Made by a program: the position numbers and the translations under genes. DNA of 64,000 bases from Streptomyces sp. T12 (lineage in GTDB: Bacteria > Actinomycetota > Actinomycetes > Streptomycetales > Streptomycetaceae). The DNA lies in contig NZ_CP117866.1 in assembly GCF_028736035.1 (NCBI RefSeq), positions 3,968,001 through 4,032,000 on the forward strand. Direction: 5' to 3'. This document shows positions 1 through 9,295 of this stretch, piece by piece; position 1 is the first letter of the stretch, and each line of letters starts with the position of its first letter. The notes under the pieces are model-generated. The model made no database searches. It was not told where the DNA came from and worked only from the letters and a program-made list of their open reading frames with translations.

Positions 1-2019
1 GAAGGACTGGTGGAGCTGGTAGGTGTCCACCTTGCCGAGGCCGGTCTGGCCGGCGCGGGCGGCCTTCGTCGTCACCGTGTCCAGGCGCATCTGCGTCCAG
101 AAGGACGGGAACGACGGGCACAGCTTCGACGTGGACTTGCAGTTGAGGTTGCCGGGGGTGTCCCACCAGGGGCGGTACGCGCCCGGGTCGTCCGTCTTGG
201 CGAAGTTGGCGGGGTCGCAGGCCGTCTCCGACTTCAGGCAGCGCTGCTTGACGCCGAACTCGGCGATGGCGGACGGCTTGGTCAGGTCCGAGCGCATGCC
301 GTACTCGATGGACCTCGGGTAGGCGTAACGGTCGTACTGCTCTGGGGACGTGAACTTCTTCTTTACGGCGTAGTAGTTCGTCTCCTGCTTCCAGTTGACG
401 ACCATCGCGTTGCCGTGCACGTCGACGACCTTGTCCAGGCCCCAGCGCCAGGCCTGCTTCTTGCCGGCGCCACAGCGAGAGTCGGCGAAGGAGGTGGCGT
501 GGCAGGGTTCTCCGGGGTGGTTGCCGAAGACGGGGACGGCTGAGACGGAGTCCGTGTCGGCGTGGCCGCCGCCCACCTGGTTGAGGCCGAAGTAGTACTT
601 GGTGCCGTCCCGGGTCGTGACGATCCAGTACTCGCCGTTGTTGTCGCCGTTGGCGCCGCCGGTGCGGCGCTCGACGCGAGTGCCGTCGTCGCTCTGGGGG
701 CGGTAGATCTCGGTGTCGGTCTCGGGGTTGCTGCCCGTCGGCGCGTCTCGCACCAGCTCTACGCTCCGGCCGCCCAGCGACATCACCGCGTTGTACGACA
801 CCCAGCACAGGTCGGACGTCTTGTCCTTCTTGGCCGTGTTGTTGGGTGTGCCGGACTTCAGCGCCTTGCGGTCGTCCTGGCAGGTGCGGTAACGGCGCTC
901 GATGTGGCCGGGGTCGTAGTCCCAGCCCTCTCCTATCCAGGAGGACTGGGGAGAGGACACCGCGACACGGCCGTCCACCGTCTGGGAGTTGTAGTTGAGG
1001 GAGATGGTGGGGGCCGGGCCCGCCGGAGCCGCGGGCACCATCAGCGGGTACGACCACGTGAACGCGCCAGAGGAACCGCCCGCCTGCCACTTGCCGTTGG
1101 AGACCAGGGGCGTGGCCTTGAAGGTGCCGCCCGCGCCGCCGCCCGAGTCGACCGCGCCGATGACCGCGGCGTCTCCGGTCGCGGCGGCCGGGGTGGCCGA
1201 TGTGCGGTAGGCGGCCTGGGCGATGGACGGGCCGTCGGAGTCGGTGGTCGTCGCCGAGGCCGGGGTCACGGTGCCGTCGGCTGCCGTGTCGACCGTCGCC
1301 GTGATCGACTGAGTCTTGGTGTCGTTGGTCGTCTCCAGTTCCTCGTACACCTGGCACGCCTCGACGTCCGGCGTGGTCAGGTAGCACTCGGGGAACTGGA
1401 CGAAGCGTAGGCGGGAGGCCCAGTCGGCGCCGTACAGGTTCTTGAACTTGGCGTAGCCGAGCCTGACCGAGATGGGGACCGAGCCGGTGTCGGGGGCCTG
1501 AACCTTGACGAGGGCGCCGTCCACACCCTGGGAGACGGGCGCCGCTCGGTCGAAGACCTGGACGGACCAGGTGCCGGTGGGGGCCGGCTGCTCCGGGGCC
1601 TGGCCGAGACTGACGGGGAGATCGTCGACAGGGGTCACGGCGACCTGCCGGGCGGTCGTGCCCGTGCGGGCCGAGGCCTGGGTGGTGGCCGACGCCGTCG
1701 AGCCGAAGCTGATCGTCCCGGAGTCGGCGGTCGGCGCGGTGGCCGTGCCCGCAGGAGCCGCATCCTGGTCCTGCGGGACCTCGACCTTCAGGGTCTCCAG
1801 GTCCCGCTCGAAGGTCTCGCCGGCGACCGGCTCGTCCTGGTCGAGCGCCTCCAGGTCCAGGGTCTCGCGACCCTTCTCCTCGACTGCCGGGTCGGGCGGC
1901 AGCGCCAACGACTGCGCGGGCAGGAGGCCCACGAGCAGGACGGCGCCGAGGGCAGGTATGACGGCCCTGTGCAGACGACGCAGACAACGGCGACGGACAT
2001 GCGAAGAGCGACCGAACAC
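1..2019 (-). CDS. Rhs/YD-repeat family secreted protein, N-terminal part (runs off left edge)
   Basis: The frame is open for 673 codons from a GTG at 2019 to the window edge, so only the N-terminal part is present. The GTG follows a GGGGGGAC ribosome site about 7 nt upstream. The protein starts with an Arg-rich n-region and a hydrophobic segment (VIPALGAVLLVGLLPAQSLA), i.e. a secretion signal. Then come a Pro/Glu-rich stretch and a beta-rich region with PAGPAPTISLNYNSQTVDG and SSWIGEGWDYDPGHIERRY, typical of the SpvB-like N-terminal half of large Streptomyces Rhs proteins. Family members normally carry many YD repeats and a variable C-terminal toxin domain, which would lie outside the window. 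The gene is divergent from the DNRLRE/FG-GAP gene at 2502. The family call is good; the toxin content cannot be seen. Confidence 0.75.
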   Translation of the reverse strand, partial: MFGRSSHVRRRCLRRLHRAVIPALGAVLLVGLLPAQSLALPPDPAVEEKGRETLDLEALDQDEPVAGETFERDLETLKVEVPQDQDAAPAGTATAPTADSGTISFGSTASATTQASARTGTTARQVAVTPVDDLPVSLGQAPEQPAPTGTWSVQVFDRAAPVSQGVDGALVKVQAPDTGSVPISVRLGYAKFKNLYGADWASRLRFVQFPECYLTTPDVEACQVYEELETTNDTKTQSITATVDTAADGTVTPASATTTDSDGPSIAQAAYRTSATPAAATGDAAVIGAVDSGGGAGGTFKATPLVSNGKWQAGGSSGAFTWSYPLMVPAAPAGPAPTISLNYNSQTVDGRVAVSSPQSSWIGEGWDYDPGHIERRYRTCQDDRKALKSGTPNNTAKKDKTSDLCWVSYNAVMSLGGRSVELVRDAPTGSNPETDTEIYRPQSDDGTRVERRTGGANGDNNGEYWIVTTRDGTKYYFGLNQVGGGHADTDSVSAVPVFGNHPGEPCHATSFADSRCGAGKKQAWRWGLDKVVDVHGNAMVVNWKQETNYYAVKKKFTSPEQYDRYAYPRSIEYGMRSDLTKPSAIAEFGVKQRCLKSETACDPANFAKTDDPGAYRPWWDTPGNLNCKSTSKLCPSFPSFWTQMRLDTVTTKAARAGQTGLGKVDTYQLHQSF

Positions 2020-2501
2020 GGCGAAGTCCCCCCGGACCACTGAGCGGGACCGGGATCGGACCACGCGTGATGCTGTATCAGATGATGCACATTCTGTGAT
2101 GGCTCCGTGGAGTTCTGCTAGATCAGCTGTGGGGATGCGATGACCATCACGGTGCGTAACGCTCCATAGCAGTACGTGAGGCCCAGGCAGCGCTTTCCCG
2201 AGCTAACGGAAGCGCCCGCCTCTCCACGATCATTCACCCATTTCGCCAGTTCCACAGGCAAATAGCCCGGAGACTTCGGGACTTGAGTGGTGGTTCGCGG
2301 TGATTTGCTCCCGCGGTCAACGCTGCTCCGACCCGTTGTGGACGTGCGCGCACAACCACCTTTACGGCTCGCGTGGTCGATCGACTCAGCTCCGTCGCCC
2401 GCATGCGAAGGGTGACGACAGCCCGCTCATGGGTCATCATCGGCTCGCCCGGCCGCGCCCTGTCGCGCGCCGGTTCCAAGGGGGGAAGGGGAGCTCGACC
2501 G
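2020..2501. other. Intergenic region between divergent exported-protein genes
   Basis: This is 482 bases between the GTG of the Rhs-like gene and the ATG of the DNRLRE gene. It must hold both promoters, but I see no convincing -35/-10 pair. The only local structure is a weak stem near 2182-2212. No RNA gene or conserved small ORF is evident; open frames here are short and lack ribosome sites. Confidence 0.5.
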
Positions 2502-5500
2502 ATGACGCGCAAGACGCGCAACTGGCGCCGTGTGCCCGGACGTCGGACCACCGCCGCCGTACTGACCGCGGCGCTCGTCGCTACCGGTATCACCTTCATC
2601 GGCCTCGGCCTGAACGACCCGGGTTCGCGCGACGGGTCAGACCGGGAGGCGAAGGCGAAGCCCGTGACCGAGGCGGCCGCAATCGCGCGGGCGGCGAAGA
2701 CCGGCAAGTCCGTCGAGGTCACCGCGCTGCGCACCGCGCACTCCACCACGTGGGTGCGGCCCGACGGTCTGATGGCCAAGAACCTGTACTCGTCACCGAT
2801 CCGGGCCAAGGTGGGCGGCGAATGGAGGGACATCGACTACGACCTCCAGCGAACGAAGGCCGGTTGGGAGCCCCGGGCCACGAACACGCGGATGGTGTTC
2901 TCGGCCGGCTCCGGGTCAAGTGACACGAAACAGCGGGCCTCGCGCTCCACCGTGCGCCGGGTCGCCCTGGTCCAAGGGCTGAAGAGCGCCGCCGCTGACG
3001 AGACCGCGAGCCCTCTGGTCACCCTGACCGTCGACGGCCACGAGATCCAGCTCACCTGGCCGGGCACGGTACCGGCCCCGATCATCGACGGCTCACGCGC
3101 CCTGTACCCCGAGATCTTCCCGGGCGCCGACCTGGTGCTGACGGCCGACGACGACGGGTTCGCCCAGTTGCTGGTCCTCAAGAACCGGCAGGCCGCGGCC
3201 GATCCGCGGGCCCGGCAGATCTCGTACGGCATCACCTCCGCAACGCTGAACTTCCGGCTGGACCCGGTCACCGGCGTCCTCACCGCCGAGGATGCCTTCG
3301 CCAACGAGGTCGCGATGTCGCCGACCCCGCTGCTGTGGGACAGCAGCGGCCGGCCGGCCGTCACCGACGGATCGGTCGGCGCCACCGCCCAGCCGACCAC
3401 GTCGGAGAGCCCCGCACCGACCGAGTCGGCCACCGACGGACCGAGCGAGAGCCCGAGCCCCACCGACGAGCTCATCGAGACCGACGAGCAGGCGGACACC
3501 GCCCCCGAGACTCTGCCGGCGGCCACCGACGGCCCGGAGCCCTCGGTGTCCGAGTCCCCCCTGCCGTCCGCCCCGGCTGAGCCGACGCCCGCACCCTCGC
3601 AGAGCGGCTCGGCGGCCACGCTCAGCCTCCCCGGGCTCGACGGGCCCTCGCCCGACTCGCGCGGCGAGCTGGTCGAGCCCAGCCTGAGCGGGGCGAACTG
3701 GGTACTCACCCCCGACCTGGCCTTCTTCGACGACCCGACCACCACGTACCCGGTCTTCATCGACCCGTCGGTGAAGAAGCACACGCAGAACTGGACCACC
3801 GCCTACAGCCGCCACCCCAACGCCACCTTCTACAACGGCAAGGGCTTCAACAAGGGCGGTACGCACGAGGCCCGCGTCGGCTTCGAGTCGGACACCTGGG
3901 GCACCTCGCGCTCGTACTTCAACATCGCCTACGACAAGGACCTCAAGGGCACGAAGATCACCAGTGCGAAGCTGCGCATGCTGGAGACCTACTCCTGGTC
4001 GTGCAGCGCCCGTTCGATGAGTGTGCACCTCACCGGCCCGGTCAACGGGAAGACCAACTGGAAGAACGCCCCGAAGCTCCACGACGGCAACAGGTTCGCG
4101 ACCAAGAGCTTCGCGCACGGATACAAGTCCGGCTGCCGGGACGCGTACGAGACGTTCGACGTGAAGAAGGCGGCTCAGAAGCAGGCGGACCAGGGCAAGG
4201 ACACCATCACCTTCGGGCTGCGGGCACGGGACGAGCACGCGCAGTACGCATGGAAGAAGTTCCAGGCCAACGGGGACAACGCGCCCGTACTGGAGCTCGT
4301 CTACAACCGCAGACCCACAGTCGACTCCAAGTCGCTCGATCTCGGCCCGGACGCCAAGTGCACCACCACCAAGCCGTACGTCCGTATGGGCTCGGGTGAC
4401 CTGACGTTCACTGCGCGGGCGTCCGACAAGGACAGCAACCTCGACCACCTCGATTTCGACCTGTGGCCGCACGAAAAGTGGCAGACGACAGGCGATCTGC
4501 TGGGCTCCACCGGCAAGGTCTCCGTCGGCGGTGACAAGGACACCGCGTTGCGCACGACGACGGGCTTCTCCACCAGCAAACTCGCCAACGGGACCACCTA
4601 CTCGTGGCGGGTACGCGCCCTCGACGACGCCGGTGCCGGCTCGGGCTACGCACCGGCCAAGACGCCGTGCCGCTTCGTCCTCGACACCACCGCGCCCAGG
4701 CCGCCCAAGGTCAGCTCCACGGACTTCCCCAACGCCGACGGCAGCGAGAACGGCTTCGGCAACGACGCCGAGGACGCCAACTGGTCCGCCAAGAAGTTCG
4801 GCACACCCGGCTCCTTCACCTTCCGCGCCCTGAACACCGACGTCGTGCGCTATGAGTACGGCTTCAACTCGCCCACCTACTCCAGCAGCCTCCCCCGCAC
4901 CGCCAACACGGCCACCAGCGTCAGTGCGACGATCTCCAACGCCAAACCGCCGACGGCCGGGCCCAACGTGCTCTACGTCAGGGCGGTGGACAGCGCGGGC
5001 AACCCCTCGGAGCCGACGAAGTACTTCTTCTACGTCACGCCCCGCGACCAGGCTGACTCCCCCGGCGATTTCACCGGCGACAAGCTGCCCGACATGATGG
5101 TCGTCACCGAGGCCGGCAACCTGGCCATGTATCCCTCGCAGGCCACCACCGACCTCAACAAGGGCACCGGCGACCTGAACTACTCGATGCCCGGCGCCTA
5201 CCGGGACAACCCCGACAAGGACCCCAACGGCGACGACCTGCCGCCCTATGTTCCCGCGCCCAACGGCCACTTCAAGGGCGCCCTGATCACCCACAACGGC
5301 GACATCTACGGCGGCGACGGCCTCCAGGACCTGGTCGTCCGCGTCGGAGGGAAGCTGTGGGTGTACCCCGGTGACGGCTATGGCGCGGTCAACATCGACA
5401 AGCGCCGCGAGATCCTCCTCCCCGACGGCGCCCCCAGCCCCGCCGCCCTGACCCAGTTCGTGTCGGCGGGCGACGCCACGGGGGACGGCCAGACCGACTT

Positions 5501-5981
5501 CTTCGCCACCATCGGCGACGAGTTGTGGGTCTTCACCGGCTACCACGGAGCGACCATCGACCAGGCGACCCGGCTGTCGGCCTCGGGCTGGACCAGCCGG
5601 GACATCGTCACCGCGCTGGACATCAGCGGCGACGGCGTCACCGACCTCCTCTATCGATCCGACACGTCGGGCAAGCTCCTGCTCCGCAAGGGCATCGCTG
5701 CCTCCGGAGGCGGGGTCAGCCTCGCCTCCCTGGGCAGCGCCGGAAGTTCGGCCGGGGGTGAGGACAGCGAGTACGGCGCCTCGGGCTGGGCGGTCAGTAA
5801 CTTTCCGCTGCTGATGGGCACCCCCGACGCCAACAGCGACGCCGTCCCCGACATTTGGGGCGTGCGGTCAGACGGATCCGTACGGCTCTACGCGGGCGGC
5901 CGAACCGCCGTCGTGCCAGGGTCCGGCACGGAGATCATCACGCCGGCGAGTTACTGGAAGACACGCATCGCCATCGGGTGA
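2502..5981 (+). CDS. Secreted DNRLRE-domain protein with C-terminal FG-GAP/VCBS-like repeats
   Basis: Product is 1159 aa. I start at the ATG at 2502 because GGGAAGGGGAG precedes it and a signal anchor follows at residues 14-35 (TTAAVLTAALVATGITFIG); the frame is open upstream but lacks another good start. Residues about 45-300 form a beta-rich domain. A Pro/Thr/Ser/Glu-rich linker spans roughly 300-410. A DNRLRE-type carbohydrate-binding-like module follows (HEARVGFESDTWGTSRSYF, then LRARDEHAQYAW). One or two fibronectin-like segments come next, and the last 300 residues hold DxxGDxxxD-like repeats (DFTGDKLPDMMVV, DATGDGQTDFFAT, DISGDGVTDLLYR) expected to bind calcium in a beta-propeller. Such proteins commonly sit beside Rhs genes in Streptomyces, as here. 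The role is probably at the cell surface or exported; the substrate is unknown. Confidence 0.8.
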   Translation: MTRKTRNWRRVPGRRTTAAVLTAALVATGITFIGLGLNDPGSRDGSDREAKAKPVTEAAAIARAAKTGKSVEVTALRTAHSTTWVRPDGLMAKNLYSSPIRAKVGGEWRDIDYDLQRTKAGWEPRATNTRMVFSAGSGSSDTKQRASRSTVRRVALVQGLKSAAADETASPLVTLTVDGHEIQLTWPGTVPAPIIDGSRALYPEIFPGADLVLTADDDGFAQLLVLKNRQAAADPRARQISYGITSATLNFRLDPVTGVLTAEDAFANEVAMSPTPLLWDSSGRPAVTDGSVGATAQPTTSESPAPTESATDGPSESPSPTDELIETDEQADTAPETLPAATDGPEPSVSESPLPSAPAEPTPAPSQSGSAATLSLPGLDGPSPDSRGELVEPSLSGANWVLTPDLAFFDDPTTTYPVFIDPSVKKHTQNWTTAYSRHPNATFYNGKGFNKGGTHEARVGFESDTWGTSRSYFNIAYDKDLKGTKITSAKLRMLETYSWSCSARSMSVHLTGPVNGKTNWKNAPKLHDGNRFATKSFAHGYKSGCRDAYETFDVKKAAQKQADQGKDTITFGLRARDEHAQYAWKKFQANGDNAPVLELVYNRRPTVDSKSLDLGPDAKCTTTKPYVRMGSGDLTFTARASDKDSNLDHLDFDLWPHEKWQTTGDLLGSTGKVSVGGDKDTALRTTTGFSTSKLANGTTYSWRVRALDDAGAGSGYAPAKTPCRFVLDTTAPRPPKVSSTDFPNADGSENGFGNDAEDANWSAKKFGTPGSFTFRALNTDVVRYEYGFNSPTYSSSLPRTANTATSVSATISNAKPPTAGPNVLYVRAVDSAGNPSEPTKYFFYVTPRDQADSPGDFTGDKLPDMMVVTEAGNLAMYPSQATTDLNKGTGDLNYSMPGAYRDNPDKDPNGDDLPPYVPAPNGHFKGALITHNGDIYGGDGLQDLVVRVGGKLWVYPGDGYGAVNIDKRREILLPDGAPSPAALTQFVSAGDATGDGQTDFFATIGDELWVFTGYHGATIDQATRLSASGWTSRDIVTALDISGDGVTDLLYRSDTSGKLLLRKGIAASGGGVSLASLGSAGSSAGGEDSEYGASGWAVSNFPLLMGTPDANSDAVPDIWGVRSDGSVRLYAGGRTAVVPGSGTEIITPASYWKTRIAIG

Positions 5982-6140
5982 CGCCAGTCTTCTCTGTCAA
6001 GTTCAGCATGTTGACGTGAAACGGCCGACCCGTCAGCTCAACCGATGAGCGGGCTGCGGCGTTCGACGGAACCCGGTGCCTCGCCGAACGATCGGTCTGT
6101 ACGACGCTGGCCGGCGGAAACCGCAACGACGTCACGCAGT

Positions 6141-6183
6141 CGTCACGGGCCGAGAGCGGACGCATGACAACAACATTCATCAC
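6141..6183 (+). repeat. 43-bp copy of the SDR gene start region
   Basis: These 43 bases match 8024-8066 at all but two positions. The copy at 8024 contains the ribosome site, ATG and first seven codons of the SDR gene. Here the same sequence sits upstream of the DinB-type gene and creates a short ORF (6164-6217). Flanking sequence on either side is not related. Confidence 0.8.
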
Positions 6184-6217
6184 TGTGAGGGCACCACGAA
6201 AGGGGGCTCTCCGATGA
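6164..6217 (+). CDS. 17-codon leader ORF, truncated SDR start, coupled to the next gene
   Basis: It reads MTTTFITVRAPRKGALR and stops at a TGA that overlaps the ATG of the downstream gene (ATGA at 6214-6217). The first seven residues equal the N-terminus of the SDR encoded at 8047, and the ribosome site GAGAGCGGA is copied as well. Translation of this leader would be positioned to couple to the DinB-type gene. It may be a remnant of a lost SDR copy rather than a functional peptide. Confidence 0.4.
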   Translation: MTTTFITVRAPRKGALR

Positions 6218-6819
6218 GCGATGGCATGGTCTCCAGCGGTTGGGACGTCCTGGACGCCTCCCACGAAGCACTGCGCACGGCGGTCCGCGCCGTCCCCGCC
6301 GACGGCTGGCACCTGCCGACGCCCTGCGCGGGCTGGACCGTTGCCCAGGTCTTCCAGCACGCCGTCGGCGACCAGATCGGCTACGCCGCCGCGCTGACCG
6401 GCGAACCCGGCCCCGACTTCAACCCGTTCGACCCGTCGGGCGAGATGGCGGGGGTGGACCCGGCGGTGTTCCTGGAGGACGCCCTGGCACGCGCGGCGAG
6501 GGCGTGGGCGGGGGTCGACCGGGACGCCGCCGAGGTGCCCACGCCGGTGCCGCCGCACAAGATGTCCCCGTGGTCCGGCTCGGCGGCGTGCGGGCTGGAG
6601 GCAGCGGTCCACGCCTGGGACATCGCCATGGCGACGGGCCGGCCGTCGCCGCTCACACCCGAGCTGGCCCGCCCCCTCCTCAAGGTCGCCAGGGAGATCG
6701 TCGAGCCGCTGCGCCCCCGCGGCGCGTACGTCGCCGCCCTGGTCCCCGAGCAGGGCGACGACGACGTGGCGGTCCTCCTGCGTTACCTCGGCCGCGACCC
6801 CCGCTGGAGCGCCTCGTAG
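6214..6819 (+). CDS. TIGR03086-type metal-binding protein (mycothiol maleylpyruvate isomerase N-terminal/DinB fold)
   Basis: Product is 201 aa. The N-terminal half has the four-helix DinB-like pattern (LPTPCAGWTVAQVFQHAVGDQIGYAAAL), with the His in QHAVGD and the later HAWDIA as likely metal ligands. The family includes mycothiol-dependent enzymes of actinobacteria, but most TIGR03086 members have no assigned substrate. The start at 6214 follows AGGGGG with proper spacing and overlaps the stop of the 17-codon leader ORF. The gene is convergent with the Xre regulator at 7066. Family assignment is firm; the reaction is unknown. Confidence 0.75.
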   Translation: MSDGMVSSGWDVLDASHEALRTAVRAVPADGWHLPTPCAGWTVAQVFQHAVGDQIGYAAALTGEPGPDFNPFDPSGEMAGVDPAVFLEDALARAARAWAGVDRDAAEVPTPVPPHKMSPWSGSAACGLEAAVHAWDIAMATGRPSPLTPELARPLLKVAREIVEPLRPRGAYVAALVPEQGDDDVAVLLRYLGRDPRWSAS

Positions 6820-7065
6820 GAGCTGTCCGGTCGATCACGTTGCCGCGACGGTGACTGCGGCGGAGGGACCTGATGAGTGCAGCAGAGGTGCCTGCACTCG
6901 CCAGAGCGCGAGACCACCGCAGGCGCCTTGCCGGTATCGGGCCGGCCACCGCCGATCAACCGCGTCGCTCGCGTCGGCGCACGTCCATGATGAGAGCCGT
7001 GAGCGGTCGTTCTCACTGACGGACCTGACCTCTGCTTGCTGGACGAGATCCGGCCGGCCCGATCG

Positions 7066-7944
7066 TTACGGCGTAGAGAACAGACCGGGCCCCGGAGGCG
7101 AGGAGCCCTCGGCCCGGACGCCGTTGGTGACCCGCAGGAACTCCAGCTTTTCCGCATCGGCGGAACCCGCGGCCACCGTGTAGACGACGAGGCGGATGTC
7201 GCAGCCTGGGACGGTGAGCACGTCGCAGTCGCAGATCACCTCACCCACCTGGGGGTGTACCACGGTCTTGCGGGCCGAGACGTGCGGGCCGACCGTGCCC
7301 TCGTCCCACAGACGGGCGAACTCCGCGCTGGTCGAACGCAGTTCCTCGACGAGGTCGGTCAGGCCGCGGTCGCGGGGGTAGTCGATGAGAGCTGTGCGCA
7401 GGTCGGCGACGAGGGCAAGTTTCAGGGCGTCGTCGTCCTGGAGCACGGGCCAGGACGCGAGCCGGCTGGGCCCTGTGGCGAAGACCGCTCGTGCCAGGTT
7501 GCGCTCGTCGTGTGTCCGTGCGCTGGGGTCGCCGATCAGTACTGACCATGCGGGGGTCCAGGACAGCAAGGTCCAGTCGGCGCTGAACACGCCCACGGGG
7601 AACTCCCCGAGGCGGGCCAGCATCCGTTGGACCCCGGCCGGAACATGCGTGGAGACCGTTCCCTCCTGGGGAGGCAGGAGGCCCGCCAGCCGGTAGGCGT
7701 GATCGCGCTCCATGGGCTGCAGTTGCAGTGCCCTGGTCAGGCTCGCGACGACCTGTGCCGATGGGCTTTTGGCGCGTCCCTGTTCCAGGCGGACCACGTA
7801 GTCGACCGACAGCCCGGCGAGTTCTGCCAGTTCCTCGCGTCGCAGCCCCACCGCGCGTCGTCCGGGCCGTGAGGTCAGTCCGACGTCGGCGGGAGACAGG
7901 CGGTCGCGCCAGCGGTGCAGTGCCGTGCCCAGGGTCTCGTCCAC
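7066..7944 (-). CDS. Xre-family regulator with MmyB-like ligand-binding domain
   Basis: Product is 292 aa from a GTG at 7944. Residues about 30-85 form a helix-turn-helix (RREELAELAGLSVDYVVRLEQGR). Residues 105-270 form the MmyB-like PAS/ligand domain (DWTLLSWTPAWSVLIGDP, then DLVEELRSTSAEFARLWDE and HPQVGEVICDCDVLTVPG). This architecture is frequent in Streptomyces beside a divergent short-chain dehydrogenase, which is what lies here. It probably represses itself and the SDR through the intergenic region, where an imperfect direct repeat is visible. The MmyB domain of related proteins binds fatty-acid-like ligands; the ligand here is unknown. Confidence 0.85.
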   Translation of the reverse strand: MDETLGTALHRWRDRLSPADVGLTSRPGRRAVGLRREELAELAGLSVDYVVRLEQGRAKSPSAQVVASLTRALQLQPMERDHAYRLAGLLPPQEGTVSTHVPAGVQRMLARLGEFPVGVFSADWTLLSWTPAWSVLIGDPSARTHDERNLARAVFATGPSRLASWPVLQDDDALKLALVADLRTALIDYPRDRGLTDLVEELRSTSAEFARLWDEGTVGPHVSARKTVVHPQVGEVICDCDVLTVPGCDIRLVVYTVAAGSADAEKLEFLRVTNGVRAEGSSPPGPGLFSTP

Positions 7945-7982
7945 TCGGCCATTGTGTCTGCCGGGCCGTCGTCGTGCCTGGT

Positions 7983-8021
7983 ACTGGCTGTCCTACCGTC
8001 GCGGAGAGCACTGGTTGTCCT
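7983..8021. promoter_or_regulatory. Direct-repeat operator candidate for the Xre-MmyB regulator
   Basis: ACTGGCTGTCCT at 7983-7994 is repeated as ACTGGTTGTCCT at 8010-8021, with start points 27 bp apart. It lies in the 102-bp gap between the divergent regulator and SDR genes, just ahead of the SDR ribosome site. This is a reasonable place for an Xre operator. It is inferred from position and repetition only. Confidence 0.4.
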
Positions 8022-8046
8022 CTCGTCACGGGCCGAGAGTGGACGC

Positions 8047-8742
8047 ATGACTACAACATTCATCACCGGAGCCAACAAGTCCCTCGGGTATGAGACCGCC
8101 CGCCGCTTGATCGAGGCCGGCCACACCGTCCTCATCGGTGCGCGTGATCCGGAGCGCGGCCGGGCGGCCGCCGACGCACTCGGTGCCCGTTTCGTCCAGA
8201 TCGATGTGACGGATGACGCGTCGGTGGCTGCGGCCGCCGCCGATATCGAGGCCCGCGAGGGCGGCATCGACGTCCTGATCAACAACGCAGGCGTCTTCGG
8301 GACGCACAGCCCCGCCGACCAGATCACGGCCGCTGACGCCAGTGAGGTGTTCGACGTCAATGTCGTCGGGATCGTCCGGGTGACGCACGTGTTCCTGCCT
8401 TTGCTGCGCAAGTCCGCGCACCCGGTCATCGTCAATGTGTCCAGCGGTATGGGATCGTTCGCGGCCACCCACGACGCAGAGCGCGTCGAGTCGAGGAACC
8501 TCGCGCCGCTCTACACGGCGTCGAAGGCTGCCGTGACCATGCTGACCACGCAGTACGCGAAGTCCTGGCCGGACGTGAAGGTGAACGCGGCCGACCCGGG
8601 CTACACCGCGACCGACTTCAACGGGCACAGCGGCCCGCAGACAGTGACCGAGGGGACCGACGCGATCGTCGAACTCGCCGCCATCGGGGCGGACGGACCC
8701 ACGGGAACCTTCCGCGACCGTCACGGTGAGATGGCCTGGTGA
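8047..8742 (+). CDS. Short-chain dehydrogenase/reductase (NAD(P)-dependent oxidoreductase)
   Basis: Product is 231 aa, normal for a classical SDR. It shows the cofactor motif TGANKSLGYETARRLIEAGH near the start, the NNAG motif (LINNAGVF), and the catalytic Ser (NVSSGMGSF) and YTASK (Tyr and Lys). The ATG follows GAGAGTGGA. It is divergent from the Xre-MmyB regulator, which likely controls it. The first 20 nt of coding sequence with its ribosome site are duplicated at 6141-6183. The substrate cannot be predicted. Confidence 0.9.
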   Translation: MTTTFITGANKSLGYETARRLIEAGHTVLIGARDPERGRAAADALGARFVQIDVTDDASVAAAAADIEAREGGIDVLINNAGVFGTHSPADQITAADASEVFDVNVVGIVRVTHVFLPLLRKSAHPVIVNVSSGMGSFAATHDAERVESRNLAPLYTASKAAVTMLTTQYAKSWPDVKVNAADPGYTATDFNGHSGPQTVTEGTDAIVELAAIGADGPTGTFRDRHGEMAW

Positions 8743-8872
8743 TCCACCCCTGAATTCGGGCGTGCCCGGCACGGACGAGGGTTCCAGAGTGGCGAACTCG
8801 TGCCGAGATACTTCATCTCGGCGGGCATGGCCCCCAGGGTCGTCAGCCTGCCCGCCGGGCCCCTCCTCCCCT

Positions 8873-9040
8873 GGGATCGTCGACTTCTTCGAGGAGGGCG
8901 TCGCCGCGGGCGAGGGAGTTTTGGAACTCATCGGCACCGATGCCGCCGCGTTCTGCGACGACCTGATCAAGGACTCTCCCGCCTACGCGGATGCCCACCA
9001 CGAGTCCATGAGCGGGAAACCCGGCGCGGCCAGGAAGTGA
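8873..9040 (+). pseudogene. C-terminal fragment of an unrecognised protein
   Basis: The frame reads GIVDFFEEGVAAGEGVLELI and continues GTDAAAFCDDLIKDSPAYAD to a stop at 9040. The composition is that of a real helical protein and unlike the Pro/Arg-rich shadow frames nearby. Upstream in the same frame the sequence loses coding character and there is no plausible start or ribosome site. I read it as the tail of a truncated gene. Confidence 0.3.
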
Positions 9041-9088
9041 CAGCCGCCGGACCGGTTCGCGACACTGCCGGTTCCACCACGGCGGGGT

Positions 9089-9295
9089 TCATGGCGTCGT
9101 CTGCGTCGGCAGCACGCGCACAATCGCATGTGCACGCCGGTCGGCGAGCTGCCGGTGCAGGTGGCTGTTCTCCACCGTGGCCTGGTGCAGCGCACCCACC
9201 AGTGCCTCGACATCAGCTTTGAGCTGGGTGATCTCCTTTGCGTCGGCTGCCCTGAGCTCCTTGAGCCGCCGGACCTGCTGGCGCAGCCTGACCAT
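9089..9295 (-). pseudogene. Coiled-coil fragment, possible remnant of a transposon accessory protein
   Basis: From an ATG at 9295 the frame gives 68 aa with a strong heptad pattern (LRQQVRRLKELRAADAKEI then LKADVEALVGALHQATVEN). It resembles the C-terminal coiled coil of DUF6262-type proteins that accompany tyrosine recombinases in actinobacterial elements, but the diagnostic N-terminal part is absent. The frame is open to 9403 but the extension looks non-native. There is no clear ribosome site. Confidence 0.25.

Noticed and set aside
6875..6899. GAGTGCAG/CTGCACTC stem between the DinB-type and Xre genes as a terminator
   Set aside because: Only 8 bp with a 9-nt loop and no supporting context; too weak to annotate.
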